Counted from the stretch's first letter, positions 39,056-51,858 are shown. The stretch is DNA of 64,000 nt from Hymenolepis diminuta (GCA_900708905.1 CAADRB010000034.1:1454322-1518321), one strand, 5' to 3'. Notes: a model not told the origin generated them from the sequence alone. A program made the numbers and translations.

Positions 39056-39696
39056 GTAAGTGCTCAAGTGTTTGCTATCGATCTACTTAATTAGCGGCTT
39101 TGCATTAGTCAAGAGAGGGATTAGTGATTATCAGTTTTGCGTTTGCCTGCCCTATCCTAGAAAATCTATTATACTAAATACTAGATTAAAATAATCTCAA
39201 AATAATGTGAAATTCCGATTCAGTTTATAAAAGGAGATAAGTGGTTTTAACGGAAAATTAGAACACGAATAACGTGAGGTTTTATTTATTAAGTAATTAA
39301 AAAACCTATGCATTAAGTACAAGCATTCGTTTGCATTTTCTCGATGTACATGACCTTGAGCTTTCCGTGATTGTTCTTTATCGATCTGAATGTTTAACAT
39401 CGTAGTGATTCATCGACATCTTTGTGCCCGAGTGACTGCTTCTAGAAGTTGGCCAGTAACCTGTTATTATTTATGTTAATTTAAAAATAAATCCCTTTAT
39501 GTAAAAATCGTATCAGGGATGCGAATTGGATAATAGAATGCATAGCCTTCACGTTCGTGTAGATCGAAGAGAGAGGCCGGCGAGGTATTATCTTCTCGGC
39601 ATTTCGAAAATCTTATCCATCTTGAAATTATAATTCTGAAGTTTATAGTCATGAAAACAACTTTTCTTCACCTCGTCCAGTAGTCTTGAATTTGGC

Positions 39697-39840
39697 ATGA
39701 GCATATGAAAGTTCACATCCAACAGCGTAAAAAAAGCATGGTTACATGGCCAATTTCTTCTTTATGCGCTTGCTGTATCCGACATGATTTTAGGCTAACA
39801 GGACTCACCAGCGTTCGAGTAATAGGCAGTAGTATTACTA
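39697..39840 (+). repeat. Interspersed repeat R2, copy 2
   Basis: Shares ATGAAAGTTCACATCC, GCATGGTTACATGGCC, TTTCTTCTTTATGCGC, TGTATCCGACATGA and GGACTCACCAGC, in order, with 10668-10822. Its tRNA-like 3' end is more decayed than in copy 1. Confidence 0.6.
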
Positions 39841-42800
39841 ATAAATAATTGTAAATTTCCGGAGACCTTTACAGAGGAGTCACCATTTTTAATCATTAGT
39901 GTGGTTTTGAAAATATGAGGATTAGGAAATTTTCAATATTACGAATAATTTGACTATTAATATCTTATTTCACACTTACATAAATAAGTTTAAATTCATT
40001 TAACGCTTAATATTATTAGTTTGAATTTTTTTCAGGTCTTGTATTTCGTTATCATTATTTTATAAACAATTTGTGACCCATAAAAAGTACAAAAGTTGTT
40101 GATCTTAATGAAGCCTAGGATATGACATCTTTTCTCTTAAGTCTAATTAATGCGTTGGGTTCTGTCCTTTCTTCATATTCTTTTTATTTAACCTGTCGCT
40201 CAAAAGCACCCTGAGAAAAAATATCTTAGACAATGGAAATAATAACTTACAAACTCAATAAATTCAAATGTTCTTGAAATAGGAACTTTCTTTGTAAATA
40301 AGGCCTAGATTTTGTTCAATTTGGTCTCGGAAATTTACGAACATTATTCCTTATCGTTCTCTGGAGTTGATTCTTAAATTTCAGAGTCTTTTAATACTCA
40401 CTTATGTCAATTTGATTAGGTTTCGGAGCTTTTGAGATGCGGATTGCTCTATAATTCGATTTACTGAAAATTTAGGGGTAGAAATAATTTAAACAGTTAG
40501 ATTTACCATAAAATTATATTTTTTCCTCTAAAATCGTTGCGTTCTTGAATAATCCGATTAATCTGAAAAGTACTACTTCTTTAGGTATTTAGGTATGCCA
40601 GATGAAGATGTAGCTCATATATTGGTAAATAAATAATGGTAGCAATATGTTTAGCACTAGTGTTATCTATGGTAAGGCAAAACCGTTTCCTAGTTTTAAT
40701 CATGGAAAAGCCTTGTTCCTGATTGATATTCAGAGCTTATTGACCATCAGTTGAATAAGTAGAGCGATTGGTCATGTCACTACAATTTGTTTGCTTCGTT
40801 CTACAACCAAGAGCGAGCTCATAAGAGACTTGTAATGTTTTCATTTGACGTAGCTGAGCCCATTTGGAATAAAATAACTGCATTTTACGGTAGAATTCTT
40901 TGTCTTTGAAAATTAACGACGTTTTCATCTACAATGAATAAATTTGTAAATTGGACAATTATGTAAGTTTTCTCAGCAAAGGAGTTTTCTCTTCATTGGA
41001 ACACAAAGCATTGTTCTCGTCTCATGCTCAAGTTTCCTTGCTCTACGTGATGGTATCAATTTCGACGCCGTTCTAGAAATAAAATGCAGTCGTCTTTCTA
41101 TAGATTCTTTTTCCTTATCTCTTGCTTTATTTCTCATAGTTTTTGATATTTGATTTTCCTTTAAGAAAGTTTGCAGTCAAAACTATCATTATAGTAGTTT
41201 ATGTATTTAATCGTTAAATATTTTATATATTTCGGATAAATCTCGATTTGATTAGTATTATAAGCCAGTTCACATCTGTATCTGGATGATTTCTAATTGA
41301 TACAGATCAATAAATTTGCTATTCATTCAAGCTACTGCATAAAATTTGTTAGTTTGCAGTTGATACGGATGGATAAATTTCTCAAGTAGTTTCTCATCTT
41401 TTCCACAAATGCTTATACGATTTGTGCAAAGAAAAATATTATGAAGCATGTTGATCAAAAATCCCAATATGAGTTGGATTGGGAGGTACATCTCCTTCAC
41501 TTTCATTTGTTTGGGAATTTCTATTCATTTCTATCTCAAAAGACAATTCTTTAGTTACTCATCCGTTTGTCTGTGATTCAGTATTATCGTTAAAACACTA
41601 TGCAAATTGCATTTCATTTAATACCTTGCCATTGATTTTTTCCTTCGAGTTTTATTGTAAATTTTATCTTTTTACAATCAAATAATTACAGTTTCTAAGT
41701 TTGAACAGAGTATTTTATTATCAGTGATAATTACGTTCTTATTTTTCTTATTTTAATACTTGCTACTGCTAAATAATTTCACCCATTTTCTTCTAGACAC
41801 AGACATAGGAAAGCTTAACAATTTTAGAATATGCTAAATCTGGGCTTAAAGATTCCCTAATTATTTTGGTAAATATTAGAACATGGTAACCGGAAACTTA
41901 GAAGTCTAAGGGAAATTTAATTGAATAAAATAAAATTGTGAAAAATATTCCAAAAATGGCATTACGTTTTCTTCGATTACTCCAACTTATTTCAGTGATA
42001 GATATAGATGATAAAATTCGATTATCATTATTGCTGCCCACGTTAAGGCAAAAAATATGGGAAAGCATCTCAATATAGCGGACAATAATACAGTTAAAGG
42101 AAGAGTGAACTGGTTGGATTTTGAGTAAATTTAAATCTAATAGTTTGCTCATTTTTGCACATTAGTTTGTGTCTCGATCTAGCGTACGCAAGTTTAGATT
42201 CTGGGTGAACTGGACTGATTTCGTGAGTTTAGACTAGACTGCGATTCAATATTATGCGGTGAAAGGAATGCTAGCCACTTTAACCAATATAAGTAGAATA
42301 ACGACATAACCAACCGCCTAACACAGCTCTGGATAGTTAATATTTACCACAAAGTAGACATTTCTTCACCTAATTGGTTAAGTGTTTTTTATGATGATAA
42401 GAAATGGCTGAAATAGCATAAACCAAGTCCACCTATTTATAGTCGGTTAGAGTAACAACAAGCCGCTAATAGCAGGCGATCAAAGTTTCCAAAAGGTAGA
42501 ACAATAAGAGTTGTGAGTGGACGAACTGTTTTAAAACCACGATTAGGATTTGATAGAGGGAGAGAGAAAGGCGAGAGGAAAAGTATACGAGCAGACAAAT
42601 GACAAGCACGTGAGTGGAAATGCAAAGTTCATATGGGTCACTTAGGCAAGGACGCGCTTGAGGATATGAGTCTAAGTATTCTTTTTTTATATGAAACAGG
42701 ACAGTTAAACTCGTCTAGATAAGGCATTTGGGGTTTTAGTTATAGACATAAATACATAACTGCCATTCAATGGACAAATAAACAATATTTTTATGGTGAA

Positions 42801-45800
42801 TTGGATGGAACATTAACGTTTCGAAAATGCATAGGGAGTCATCCTTCATAATAATACCGATTATAGGTAAAAGAGAACTTAGAATGAAGTCATTAGACTG
42901 CCGTCCATAAGTCTAGTCTTTTCTTGACTTTTTTTCAACTAAACGATTCTATCATGCAGCCGTCTTAGCGACTGAATGTATTTTTTCACCGAAAATTTAC
43001 ATTGGTCCGGTCTCTTTCGACTTCCTTCATGGAATGACTGCTATCATTTTTATTCCTCTCTTAAGCCCTTATTAGCCCCCATTTATCTCAATTGATAATA
43101 TTTCAAGTTTAGAAAAATCAGGATTTCAGCATGAATTTTCCTGAACTGATCTCCAGTCAAAATTAAATTTAGATTCTTCCAAAATGCAAGTAAATTTATT
43201 AAATCCTAAATATTGGCAACCATTCTTAACAATGAGCAGGTATGTCCGAAACAATTTAGACTTCTTTGTCTTCACAACTTTCTAGTCTAACAATTTACAT
43301 TACATGTTAGTTTCTGTTCAAATAAAGAAGAGAAAATGACCACAGTTTCATTATAATTCTTTGCCTTCAGCTCAAAAGTCGGCAAAGAGGAACCTTCCTA
43401 AAAGTTCAGAATTTGTGGACTTAGTTTTCAATGACGTTCGATGAGTTCGATGACAATTGTGAGATTTTCCAAGACCGATTTCCGTTTTATTTAACTCTAA
43501 ATCAAGAAATCTGTTTCTATCTCTGATAGCGATAACTGTCGAGTTTTATTTTTCTAAAATTGAGGTATTTCGTTCATAGGGTACAAGGCTATTTAAAACA
43601 CTCAATTTCTACTAGGAATTGGTACTCTTCCTTCCCCAACTCTATGCGACTGAAGTGTTATTTTTAAAGCAATTACTTATTAATCAAACCATCTGACGAT
43701 TTAATGCTGATGTTGTAACTGGTGTGGCGGAAGGATGCGGTGAATTTCGCAAACCGGAAATTTGGTGGTTTATTTCCACCAAATATTCACGTGCCAGGAC
43801 ATTGTACGCTTAACTCATTTACGGGACAATTTGGACATTGCATGCAATTTCATTCGACAATATCTGCCCCTTATTTAGGGTAAAATTCAGGTGAAAATCG
43901 ATGTCGATTTCTTTCATAGATCTTTCCTTTCTCGACAGTATCTTTGGCATTTCATTCCAGTTAGCCAATTTCGGGGAATCCCCAATAAGAAAATATCGTT
44001 TCTCTCAGTAAAGGTTAAAATATTACAAAATTTTTAATCGTGAGGAGGGGTAGTAATAGAACTGTTAAATAAGAGTAAAAGAGGCGAGGTCGAGTTGGAA
44101 CAGATAAGGTCAAGGAATCAGAAGAATCTTACACCATTTTAAAGTGTAAATTCGTCAAGTTTCGCACTTTTTACTCAATGTAGCTCACCGTATTGTAACC
44201 TAATCCCTCGAAGTTGAAATTTCAGAACATGAGTTGCTAGTTTCTTGAAGAATTGGTAAAATTTGTGGTATCTAAAACTGATTGGCAAGTTAATTAAATT
44301 GTCATCTTGGCATGCAATCTTTTTTGACAGAGAGAAAGGACAGCTTATTTTCCGTTTTTGATTTATCTAATCTTCAGCTAGTCCTATTTACACTGAGGTC
44401 AGATATGTTGCTATCCTCCTTAATCCTAATGTCACATGTTGGCTTATTGCGAGGTCGAATTTTTAACGTTTAATTATCACATATTATTAGAGTCATCCTT
44501 TCTTGCACAGCTATATATAGAATTTGATAGCATGTCATATTTCCGCAAGTTGTTTCCCAATTTGTTTGGCCCACTAGAGTAATGCTTTGCATATACTTGT
44601 GATTAACACTTATTTGTCGATCTAATTCCCATATGTTGTATGAATAAATACGAATGACTATGCGTTCGTAGCCGATCGTATTCAAAATCAGGTTAAGAAA
44701 TCGCCAATTTTATAGTACATTTTTAATATTTCAAATTGGCACACGAAGTTGGTATTTACTATTTTATAGATGCACTGTTGATAACTTCTCACTACTCTTG
44801 AAGCTTTGATTTTCGATATGTGGAAATCGTTTAAATCATGTTACCTTTTAACATTGTTATACCCAACTCTGCGTCAGCTAGATACGATAAAATAGGTGTT
44901 GATGCCCTAAAGCCCTTGATTAGATAAGGTAATTTTATTATTCTTTGGGCTGAAATTTATCGTAAGACAAGGTTGAAGAAAAGTGAATAAATTTGCGGGC
45001 GCGGTAATGAGAAAGCACAACTCTTAACCTGAGTTTAGGATTAGTCAGACTGTCTGTTTTTACTCAAGAGTTTCGTTTTGTTATTTTTTTTCTGACATCA
45101 GGACCTGGTCTCTAAGTTCGAAATTGAAATGTTTGGTTTCAAAATTCAATAAAATGTTATTTGCACATTAGTGAGTATCCGTAATGTTTAGGGATGATTG
45201 CCAGGTAGATTTGATTGAGTGGCTGGTATTGTCCACCTCGAAAAATCTGAATAGATGAGTATTTAATGATTGTATCAGAGGTAATTGCATGCACCCTCAC
45301 TTCTCTTAAATCAGTCTAAAATTTCTACTCTTAATGTTGTTAAATTCACTTATCAGATTGGTAGAAGATCAGAACAATTAGTGTTTTAAGCTTTTAACTA
45401 TCAGTCAGTTGAACATTTCGATTAATTACAAAGCTCTTCGGGCTTGTTGACCTTAAATGCCCAAGATGAAGAAAACCATAGGACTGAACGTGTCTATTTT
45501 GTACATATGGGTTTTACTGATATGTTGTTGATTGATTTTTTTGGTTAGCGTATGGATGAGTCTGTTCTTACACATTTTGTGTATTTCTGAAACTTGACTT
45601 ATTCTTATCCAAAAAATTCCTCCCGATCATTTTTCCAGAATTATGATTATCTTGCTTTGAATGCTCTTACAGCATAGGAAAAATGGGAAATTATTTCTCT
45701 AAAATGGTTTAAAGGTGGTTTTATTTCTAAATTTGTAGTAAATTGAGCGCACGTGTTTATCCTTTATTGATTTCAAAAGCAGGCGTCGTTAATTGGTGCC

Positions 45801-46599
45801 ATTAACGGCATTCTGTTTATGCACATCTAAGGCGTTGTTCGATCAGCATCACCTGTTCAAAGTTATTCTTATCTCAAGAACCACAGATAAAATAGATATC
45901 GAAGAGACGATGAATGAATCTAAACATCTACAAAGTGTTATGTGATTAAAATTGCATTATAAAGGACTTGAGATTCTGGTGTTTACGAATCGAAAAGTGG
46001 ATACAAATAGACTTTGGCCTAACATAAAGGGCGATATTATACTCTGTGCTAAATTGATATGCAAATATATTTTCCACTATCCGAAATATCTCATAAAATT
46101 TGGTCGTATATTTGTTCTGAGGCACCTGAATATGAATCAAATGCTTGGTCTCATGAAATCGATTATATATTATTGCCTTTCCATGCACTCACCTTGGAAT
46201 GGAATCTCAAAACTGCTGCATTATTAGCTAATAAGCCAGTCAATAATTTACCATTTATTCCACTCTATATATATAAGTGAGCCGTCTTGGAGTTCCAGGA
46301 AAGGTGTCTTCCCTATTTATTCTTAAGTTGTATCAGTGGACACCTAGATATATTCTAGTAGCTCTGTATCAATATTCTATTTATAGTTAGGACTTGTTTA
46401 TGCCTTTGTCCTAGTTTATTACAAGAGACTTTATCCCAGTTAATCAAATATCATAAATGCCATTAATTTGAGTGCATTTGACACTGTTACTATGCTTTTC
46501 ATTATCTTTTTTATCCTGACAACCAGGGCCACTATAACATTACGCGAATTCTTTATCGTTTTTATTAGTTTCTCAAAAATGTCTTAGAAAGGAAAAGTT
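39841..46599. other. Gene-free stretch
   Basis: No supported gene; open frames are 60-91 codons without recognised domains. At 41297 and 41360 a short block (TTGATACAGATCAATAAATTT / TTGATACGGATGGATAAATTT) is repeated directly. A perfect hairpin lies at 43760-43784. Confidence 0.5.
43760..43784. repeat. Perfect 9-bp hairpin
   Basis: ATTTGGTGG (43760-43768) and CCACCAAAT (43776-43784) are reverse complements across a 7-nt TTTATTT loop. No T-run follows and no gene is adjacent, so a role is unknown. Confidence 0.7.
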
Positions 46600-46990
46600 A
46601 TGAACAAAATGGCCTATTTTAAAAGCTAGATAATCTCATGCTTTTTTAAATGTTGGGTAGTCTTGTTCAAGCACTAATAGAAAATCTCGAACCACTTATG
46701 TTAGCTTCGATGTTTTTCATATATTTTAAATAAATCGCTATCTAGATATGAGGAGCAAACAGATAGCGTTATCCATTTACTCTAGAACTGAGTTTTAATT
46801 TATTAGACAAAGTACGGAAAAGAGAAGCGTTAACAGCACTGGATTCTAGTATAGAGGAGATACTATAGAGTCTGATAAGAAGTTCGCATTCTATCACCTC
46901 TCCTTTTGATCAGAATTAACCAGTGCCTTTAGTCATTTACATCACTGTACTGATGGCCATCAATTTCATGACCTCTGACCTAGAGAACGT
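46600..46990 (+). repeat. Interspersed repeat R3, unit 1
   Basis: Two motifs about 255 bp apart, AGCTAGATAATCTC (near 46630) and GCATTCTATCACC...ATTAACCAGTGCC...TACATCACTG (46885-46960), recur in the same order and at similar spacing (about 245 bp) in 50025-50480. The unit is about 400-450 bp. No coding motif. Confidence 0.5.
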
Positions 46991-48139
46991 CCATATTAAG
47001 GTTGATAATTGTGACTAAGCCGGGGTATCGAAATCTCAATTGTCCGTTACTATATTTAATCTTCCGGCAGCGAAACTATTCTTGGTCAAATGTTTTCTCG
47101 GTTTCGTGTTCCATGGTATCCGAATTATTTTATCAGCTTACCTTTAATTTCATTCTAGTCTATTATGTACAATTTGATTATCATTTGTCATAATTAAGCG
47201 AATGATTAATAATTTAAGCTTGTTCTAGAAAATGACTACACATCTACTTAGTGTATGCCTCTGACGAACTGTGTTAAGCGTCAGCTTTGAATCTGGGTAA
47301 TAAACTGAATTTCATTTTTCTTACTACAGTCATGATATTTTTGAGTAAGGCGTGACAATGTTAGGATTGTTTGAGCAGGGTCTGATCATTAGATTGGAAT
47401 AAAACTGAGTAACCATAACAGATACTACGGTTATGATCGATCCACAACCATAAGGAATGGAGAAATCCAAAGTGATTTATCTCGAAGGCCTTTTATTACT
47501 TTAACAATGACTATTTTTATTGATAAAAGGACAATGACAAAGGGATGACAGATTTGTCCATGCGTCATGTCTACATGACATACCAAGATGTTGAGAGTAA
47601 AATGCCTAGTTACTTCCAAGTACATGAATGATATACGAGCATTGCAAAATGAAAGATAACATGTACGTTACAGCATTAAATCATAAGATGTAATCTCTTC
47701 AAGGTATTTCTCACTCCTTCATGTAATAAGTTTCGGCTTATGTAGCCTCACACGTCTCCTTGAAATTTGTTGGAAGGGTAGTTTGCCATTTTATTATCAT
47801 AACTGAGCAATTTTCTATGTGGTTATGTGAATTGATCAGTGTTCTGCATTCATTCTGCATGCTTTATTGACAAACACAGGTGTATCCACCCTGTCATCAA
47901 CTTCTCATTCATTTTCATTCCCATGCCATTGATTTTGTGTCTGTTTCGCCATAGAATAGTAATTCATAGATTCTTTATCGCTGTTTTATGCGATGCGTTC
48001 ACTGTTAATTTAATCTTCTCATTTTATTCGATTATTTAGTATTTCTAACCCACACTATTCCACAACTACCGTAAAATTGACTAACTCTTTTCAAGTCGAT
48101 TTTCGTACTCTTCATCCTTATGCGATCTATCATTAGATA
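46991..48139. other. Gene-free stretch
   Basis: Short open frames only (63-66 codons). Nothing recognised. Confidence 0.5.
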
Positions 48140-48200
48140 TTTACCGATGGGTCTTGATTTTATGACCACTGCTTTGGCATATTACCACTGCGCTACCTAT
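48140..48200 (-). repeat. tRNA-like (Met-type) SINE head or tRNA pseudogene
   Basis: The minus strand reads GGTAGCGCAGTGGTAATATG, a good D-arm/box A. It is followed by an anticodon-arm-like segment with loop TCATAAA (CAT, Met) and then AAGACCCATCGG, where box B should be but is degraded (GGTAAATATC). No intact acceptor stem is seen, so it is not a functional tRNA gene. Confidence 0.4.
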
Positions 48201-48939
48201 GCCTAGCATTTTCAAAAATCACTTTTGCTCACAAAATTATGATTGGGTCACTGGTTGGATATGCAACTTGAAAAGGTTCAAGTTGTTGATCTACCCCTAT
48301 ACCGATTCAGCAAATTAGCATTACAGGAGCAATATTCTCCAACTTACGAATATTTTATTCATAACAGAGAAGGTTTTCTCCCTATTCATAAATAAAAGAC
48401 ATTTAAGCTATGGTAAAGTGGAAATAGATCGGTGAAATTAACAGTTTTTTTGATATTTTAATAAGACAACTGAAAAGCATGTGCTATTTTGTGCAAAGGT
48501 GGTGTCAAAATTAAAATGTGCACTTGACTGCCTTGCTATCTCAAGAGTGTGATCCGTCAATCGTGAGAGAAGCTACTCAGAATTATTCTATACCGGATGT
48601 CGAAAATTTCAGCACCACACCCAAGAATTTTAAAGAAATCCAAGCTGCTACGGAAAGATCCTGTGTGATACCATAAACTCGTCAGAAAAAGCATTTGGCT
48701 GAAGAATACTTATGGGTCTAATCTTGCCAAATATAAGATAAATTGAATATTTAAAGAAATGTAGAGACATGACACTTCGGAGCCCAGACGTCCGGATCTT
48801 GCCCTCTGATTCCAAACCAAACAAAAAACACTTGAAGTTCTAATAGGCTATAGTGAATTCGAAGTCCATTTCTAAGTTTAATCCACTAGTAGATTGAGTT
48901 GACGGTTGATAACGCCGTTCTCTGCAGATATGGAAGTCA
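48201..48939. other. Gene-free stretch
   Basis: Broken open frames at about 48500-48700 suggest old coding DNA, but I cannot assign them to a family. Nothing else is seen. Confidence 0.35.
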
Positions 48940-49035
48940 TCACGCGTTCTTTGGTTATAGCTCAGCGACGGCAATTTCTGTCACCCAGCCTCCAAGTAGC
49001 TGGATTACGGATAAGCAAGCCTGATCAAACGTTAA
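48940..49035 (-). ncRNA. 7SL/Alu-domain-like segment (tentative)
   Basis: On the minus strand, 49007 to 48986 reads GTAATCCAGCTACTTGGAGG followed by CTG. This is close to the conserved 5' Alu-domain segment of 7SL RNA (GTAGTCCCAGCTACTCGGGA-type), with two deletions and few substitutions. GGCTTGCTTATCC precedes it. The S-domain motifs expected further on are not evident, so a complete SRP RNA gene is not supported. A truncated pseudogene, a 7SL-derived repeat or a chance match are the options. Confidence 0.2.
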
Positions 49036-49649
49036 GTTGATGAAGTCTTTGATTATACGATCCTGGAGTCTGAATGAAGCAAGGTTCATCCAATTCCCTG
49101 GCTCTCATTTCTACAGCCCTTGATCTCCCTTAAACATGAACTATCTTTATCTTCCTGCACGTTTGGATTTTCCTCATGATTGAAAATTGTAAAACTTTTT
49201 TTTGCTTCGTCATGCATATTTAGGGCCTAATTGAACGCACAGACAGCATCGGGATGGGTTTGTCTTGTGTAACCGTTTATCGCTTATTCGATTATTGCTC
49301 TTTAAGTCTCGGAACTGAATTTTTCTACCACTTTATCATTAGTCAGTCATTCTCTGAGGATCACTGTAAGTAAGAGTTGGTATTCGATCCATATATAAGT
49401 CGCTTTATAGTGTCTTCAGTCTTCCTCTTTTATCTCTCCTCAATCTAAGACTCGAGACAAAATCTTGAATCGTAGAACTGAGAGTCGTTCAATCAAGTGT
49501 CTCGATGTAGGTTAAACGACAAATTGATTCTAAAAAAATCATGGCACTTAGAAAAATAATAAATTTTAGCACCATTATTTGATTAGATTTGTCGAAATGA
49601 TCGAATTCCATTCAAATAATGACCATTCCCTTGCACCCTGAAACCGCTC

Positions 49650-49780
49650 CAATGAGAAATTCACATTCTACCAACCCTCGTATTGACCAGAGTTAATCAA
49701 TGCGTCTGGCCTTCCACATCACTAGGTGTACGCCAATGAGCATTAAATTCGTGACTTCCAACTTGGCAGACGTACTTATT
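49650..49780 (+). repeat. Interspersed repeat R3, unit 2 (3' part)
   Basis: CACATTCTACCAACCCTCGT, ATTGACCAGAGTTAATCAAT, CCACATCACTAGGTGTACG and CTTGGCAGACGTAC match the 3' half of R3 at 50340-50475. The 5' half is not seen immediately upstream. Confidence 0.55.
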
Positions 49781-50024
49781 AATCTTATTATTTTTTATTT
49801 ACCATATAACAATCTTTAATTCGGCAATAATTTTACCACTTTGGATCGAGCATATTGTTGAAAGTGAAATGCTCCCAAAAGATTTGGGAACATTTATCTT
49901 ACTAATTTTTCTATTTCGTGAAGGATTTTTTAAAATAAAAGCAAGAAAATAGTTCTTCACGAGGTTTTTTATCCTAGTCTTTTAGTTTAAAAGCTGCATG
50001 TTTTGATGATTGTCTTAGATTTGA

Positions 50025-50480
50025 CTCTGATATTGTTTAAAATATAACATGCGCCGAGATATTAAAAAAGCTTTCTTTCATATAACTTGAAGATATTTGA
50101 AATGCTAGATAATCTCCTATTTTTTTCTTAAAGAACATTACTCGTTGTTAATTCACTCCATTCCCTCCACATTTACCGTTCATTTGTATATTACAATTTT
50201 TTCCACATGTTATCCTATGTCAACTTAATGGTGTAAATATTTATGTCAAATTGGACTCTTATGACTCACCTAACTTCTCAAGTTCATTGGGATAGATATT
50301 ACCAACACTTGACATGGATAGAGGATAGGCAATCCAGAGACACTTTTATGAGAAAATCGCATTCTACCATTCCTCTCGTTGATTGGTATTAACCAGTGTA
50401 GTTTGCTATCCACATCATTGGATGTGCGTTGACCAGCATCGATATCTTGATCCCTGATATGGCAGACGAACACGTTGACT
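50025..50480 (+). repeat. Interspersed repeat R3, unit 3
   Basis: The 5' part (GACTCTGATATTG, then AAGCTTTCTTTCATATAA, then ATGCTAGATAATCTCCTA) matches 53757-53890. The 3' part (CGCATTCTACCATTCCTC, ATTAACCAGTG, CCACATCATTGGATGTGCG, ATGGCAGACGAAC) matches 49650-49780 and 46885-46990. It is the most complete unit. The minus 81-codon frame at 50270-50515 lies inside it and has no recognised domain. Confidence 0.6.
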
Positions 50481-50810
50481 ACTGCTCTTAAACGATAAAA
50501 ATTTGACGAAAACATTTACAGCTTTCAAATTTCAGTACATTGAAAAGAGAGAGAAAGAGGTTCGTAAGACTTTAGGCAACCACTCACCTAATATTTTATG
50601 CTGCATGATGTGTACTTTTGTATAATTAATTGCTTTTATCTATTTTGAAATTTCTGACCTTCGTTAGTACATGTAAATACACTTTTCTTCTTAAATTTAA
50701 AGGAGTGTCAGACAATAACTTGATCAAATATCTTGTCTGATGCCCGAATCCATGTTATTCGCCGATACTGCTTAATGTAATAGCAATGAAACCTCTCTTG
50801 AAGAAAATTA

Positions 50811-50885
50811 GTGAGCTGATGGCTCAATGGTTAATGTGCAAGTCTGTAAAATCAGGAAGCACAAGATCGATACTCATCAATGAAC
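50811..50885 (+). repeat. tRNA-like (Tyr-type) SINE head or tRNA pseudogene
   Basis: TGGCTCAATGGTTA (50820-50833) fits pol III box A. CTGTAAA (anticodon GTA, Tyr) sits in an anticodon-arm position, and AGATCGATACTC (50864-50875) resembles box B. The acceptor stem does not pair well, which favours a tRNA-derived SINE or a pseudogene over a working tRNA gene. Confidence 0.45.
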
Positions 50886-51459
50886 ATCTAATGATGTTTA
50901 TGGTCAACGAAACGTGTTAATTATAGTCAAAGGAAAGGATGATTGGATGTGAGTTTTTTATGAAAACGGCTCTAGGATACCCTCATTCAATCCAGCTCAG
51001 GTGTTTGTTAGTACTTTTCTTAATGGGCTTAGAAATTTTTTTCCTGAAGAAAATTGTAATAAATGGCCAACGTGTGCTATATTTCTGATTAATAATGAAC
51101 GTCCAATTTCAGCATTTTCTTACTTATTACCTCTATACTCATTTCACATTTCACCCAGAGGTAGGCTGAACATAAAGATATTGCAAATCAAATAATTATA
51201 TGCAAACAAGGGGAGGTTGAGTATCAAATTTTTTCTCAAATGAGTTTCTGTTGTTATATGGTCATGGTTATATATTAATGTCTTTTTTAGGGCACAAAAA
51301 CTCACCGAGATATCAAATATTTATTAAAGCACTTGAATATGACAAATTAGTTCCCTTCGTCTCAGAAACCAGTCTCCTGATTGCGTGCAGATCTTCAAGG
51401 TGGATTGTTATAAATCATGTTTCTAAAACATATACTTATTCCATTTAAGTAGTATTTAT

Positions 51460-51830
51460 TGTAGGGTGACGTGTGAGGCCAGTGTCTCAGAGCTTCATTC
51501 ACACGCGTAATATCCACACTTCCGGTGCACGCGTTAGTGCACGCGCTTTGACTGAGTCACAGGTGGAGGGCGGAGAATGGGAATGGGGCCACCAATGGGA
51601 AGCGGGTTTGGGCGTTGACATGCTATCTTTGAATGTTGCCAGCAGAGAATAGTGCTTGAGGTTTTCACTCATCCCCCTCCCCTACACCTCTATTGAGTGC
51701 ACACATTCTCTCTTGAAATATTCATAGACTCACACGCACTTGAATTGACGCCTCAAAGCAAATGCTAGTCTGATAACCACGTGCTAGTAGAATAAACGCG
51801 TGTCTGGATTTACATAATGTGAACTTGATC
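51460..51830 (+). promoter_or_regulatory. Putative promoter / 5' UTR region of the nesprin-like gene
   Basis: A GC- and CpG-richer block directly upstream of the first nesprin-like coding exons, with CACACGCG, GTGCACGCGTTAG and TGCACGCGC motifs. It also has an AP-1-type TGAGTCA (51553-51559) and a CCAAT motif (51592-51596). No TATA box is obvious. The position supports a promoter; the individual sites are pattern matches only. Confidence 0.4.
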
Positions 51831-51858
51831 ATGGGGGACTACATAATTGAACTAACTG
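51831..51858 (+). CDS. Tentative start exon of the nesprin-like gene
   Basis: ATG at 51831 opens MGDYIIELT plus one base (G), followed by a GTGGGT donor. Joined to the next exon (which starts AT GAA CAG) it gives ...LTDEQERIQKKTFTNW, recreating the D-E-Q-E start of the family's CH1 region. It is the first ATG after an in-frame TAA at 51774-51776. The 89-nt intron fits. A more distant start exon cannot be excluded. Confidence 0.5.

Noticed and set aside
46059..46280. 73-codon plus frame
   Set aside because: Overlaps other short frames on both strands; no domain.
50270..50515. 81-codon minus-strand open frame
   Set aside because: Lies inside repeat R3, and the related copies do not keep the frame.
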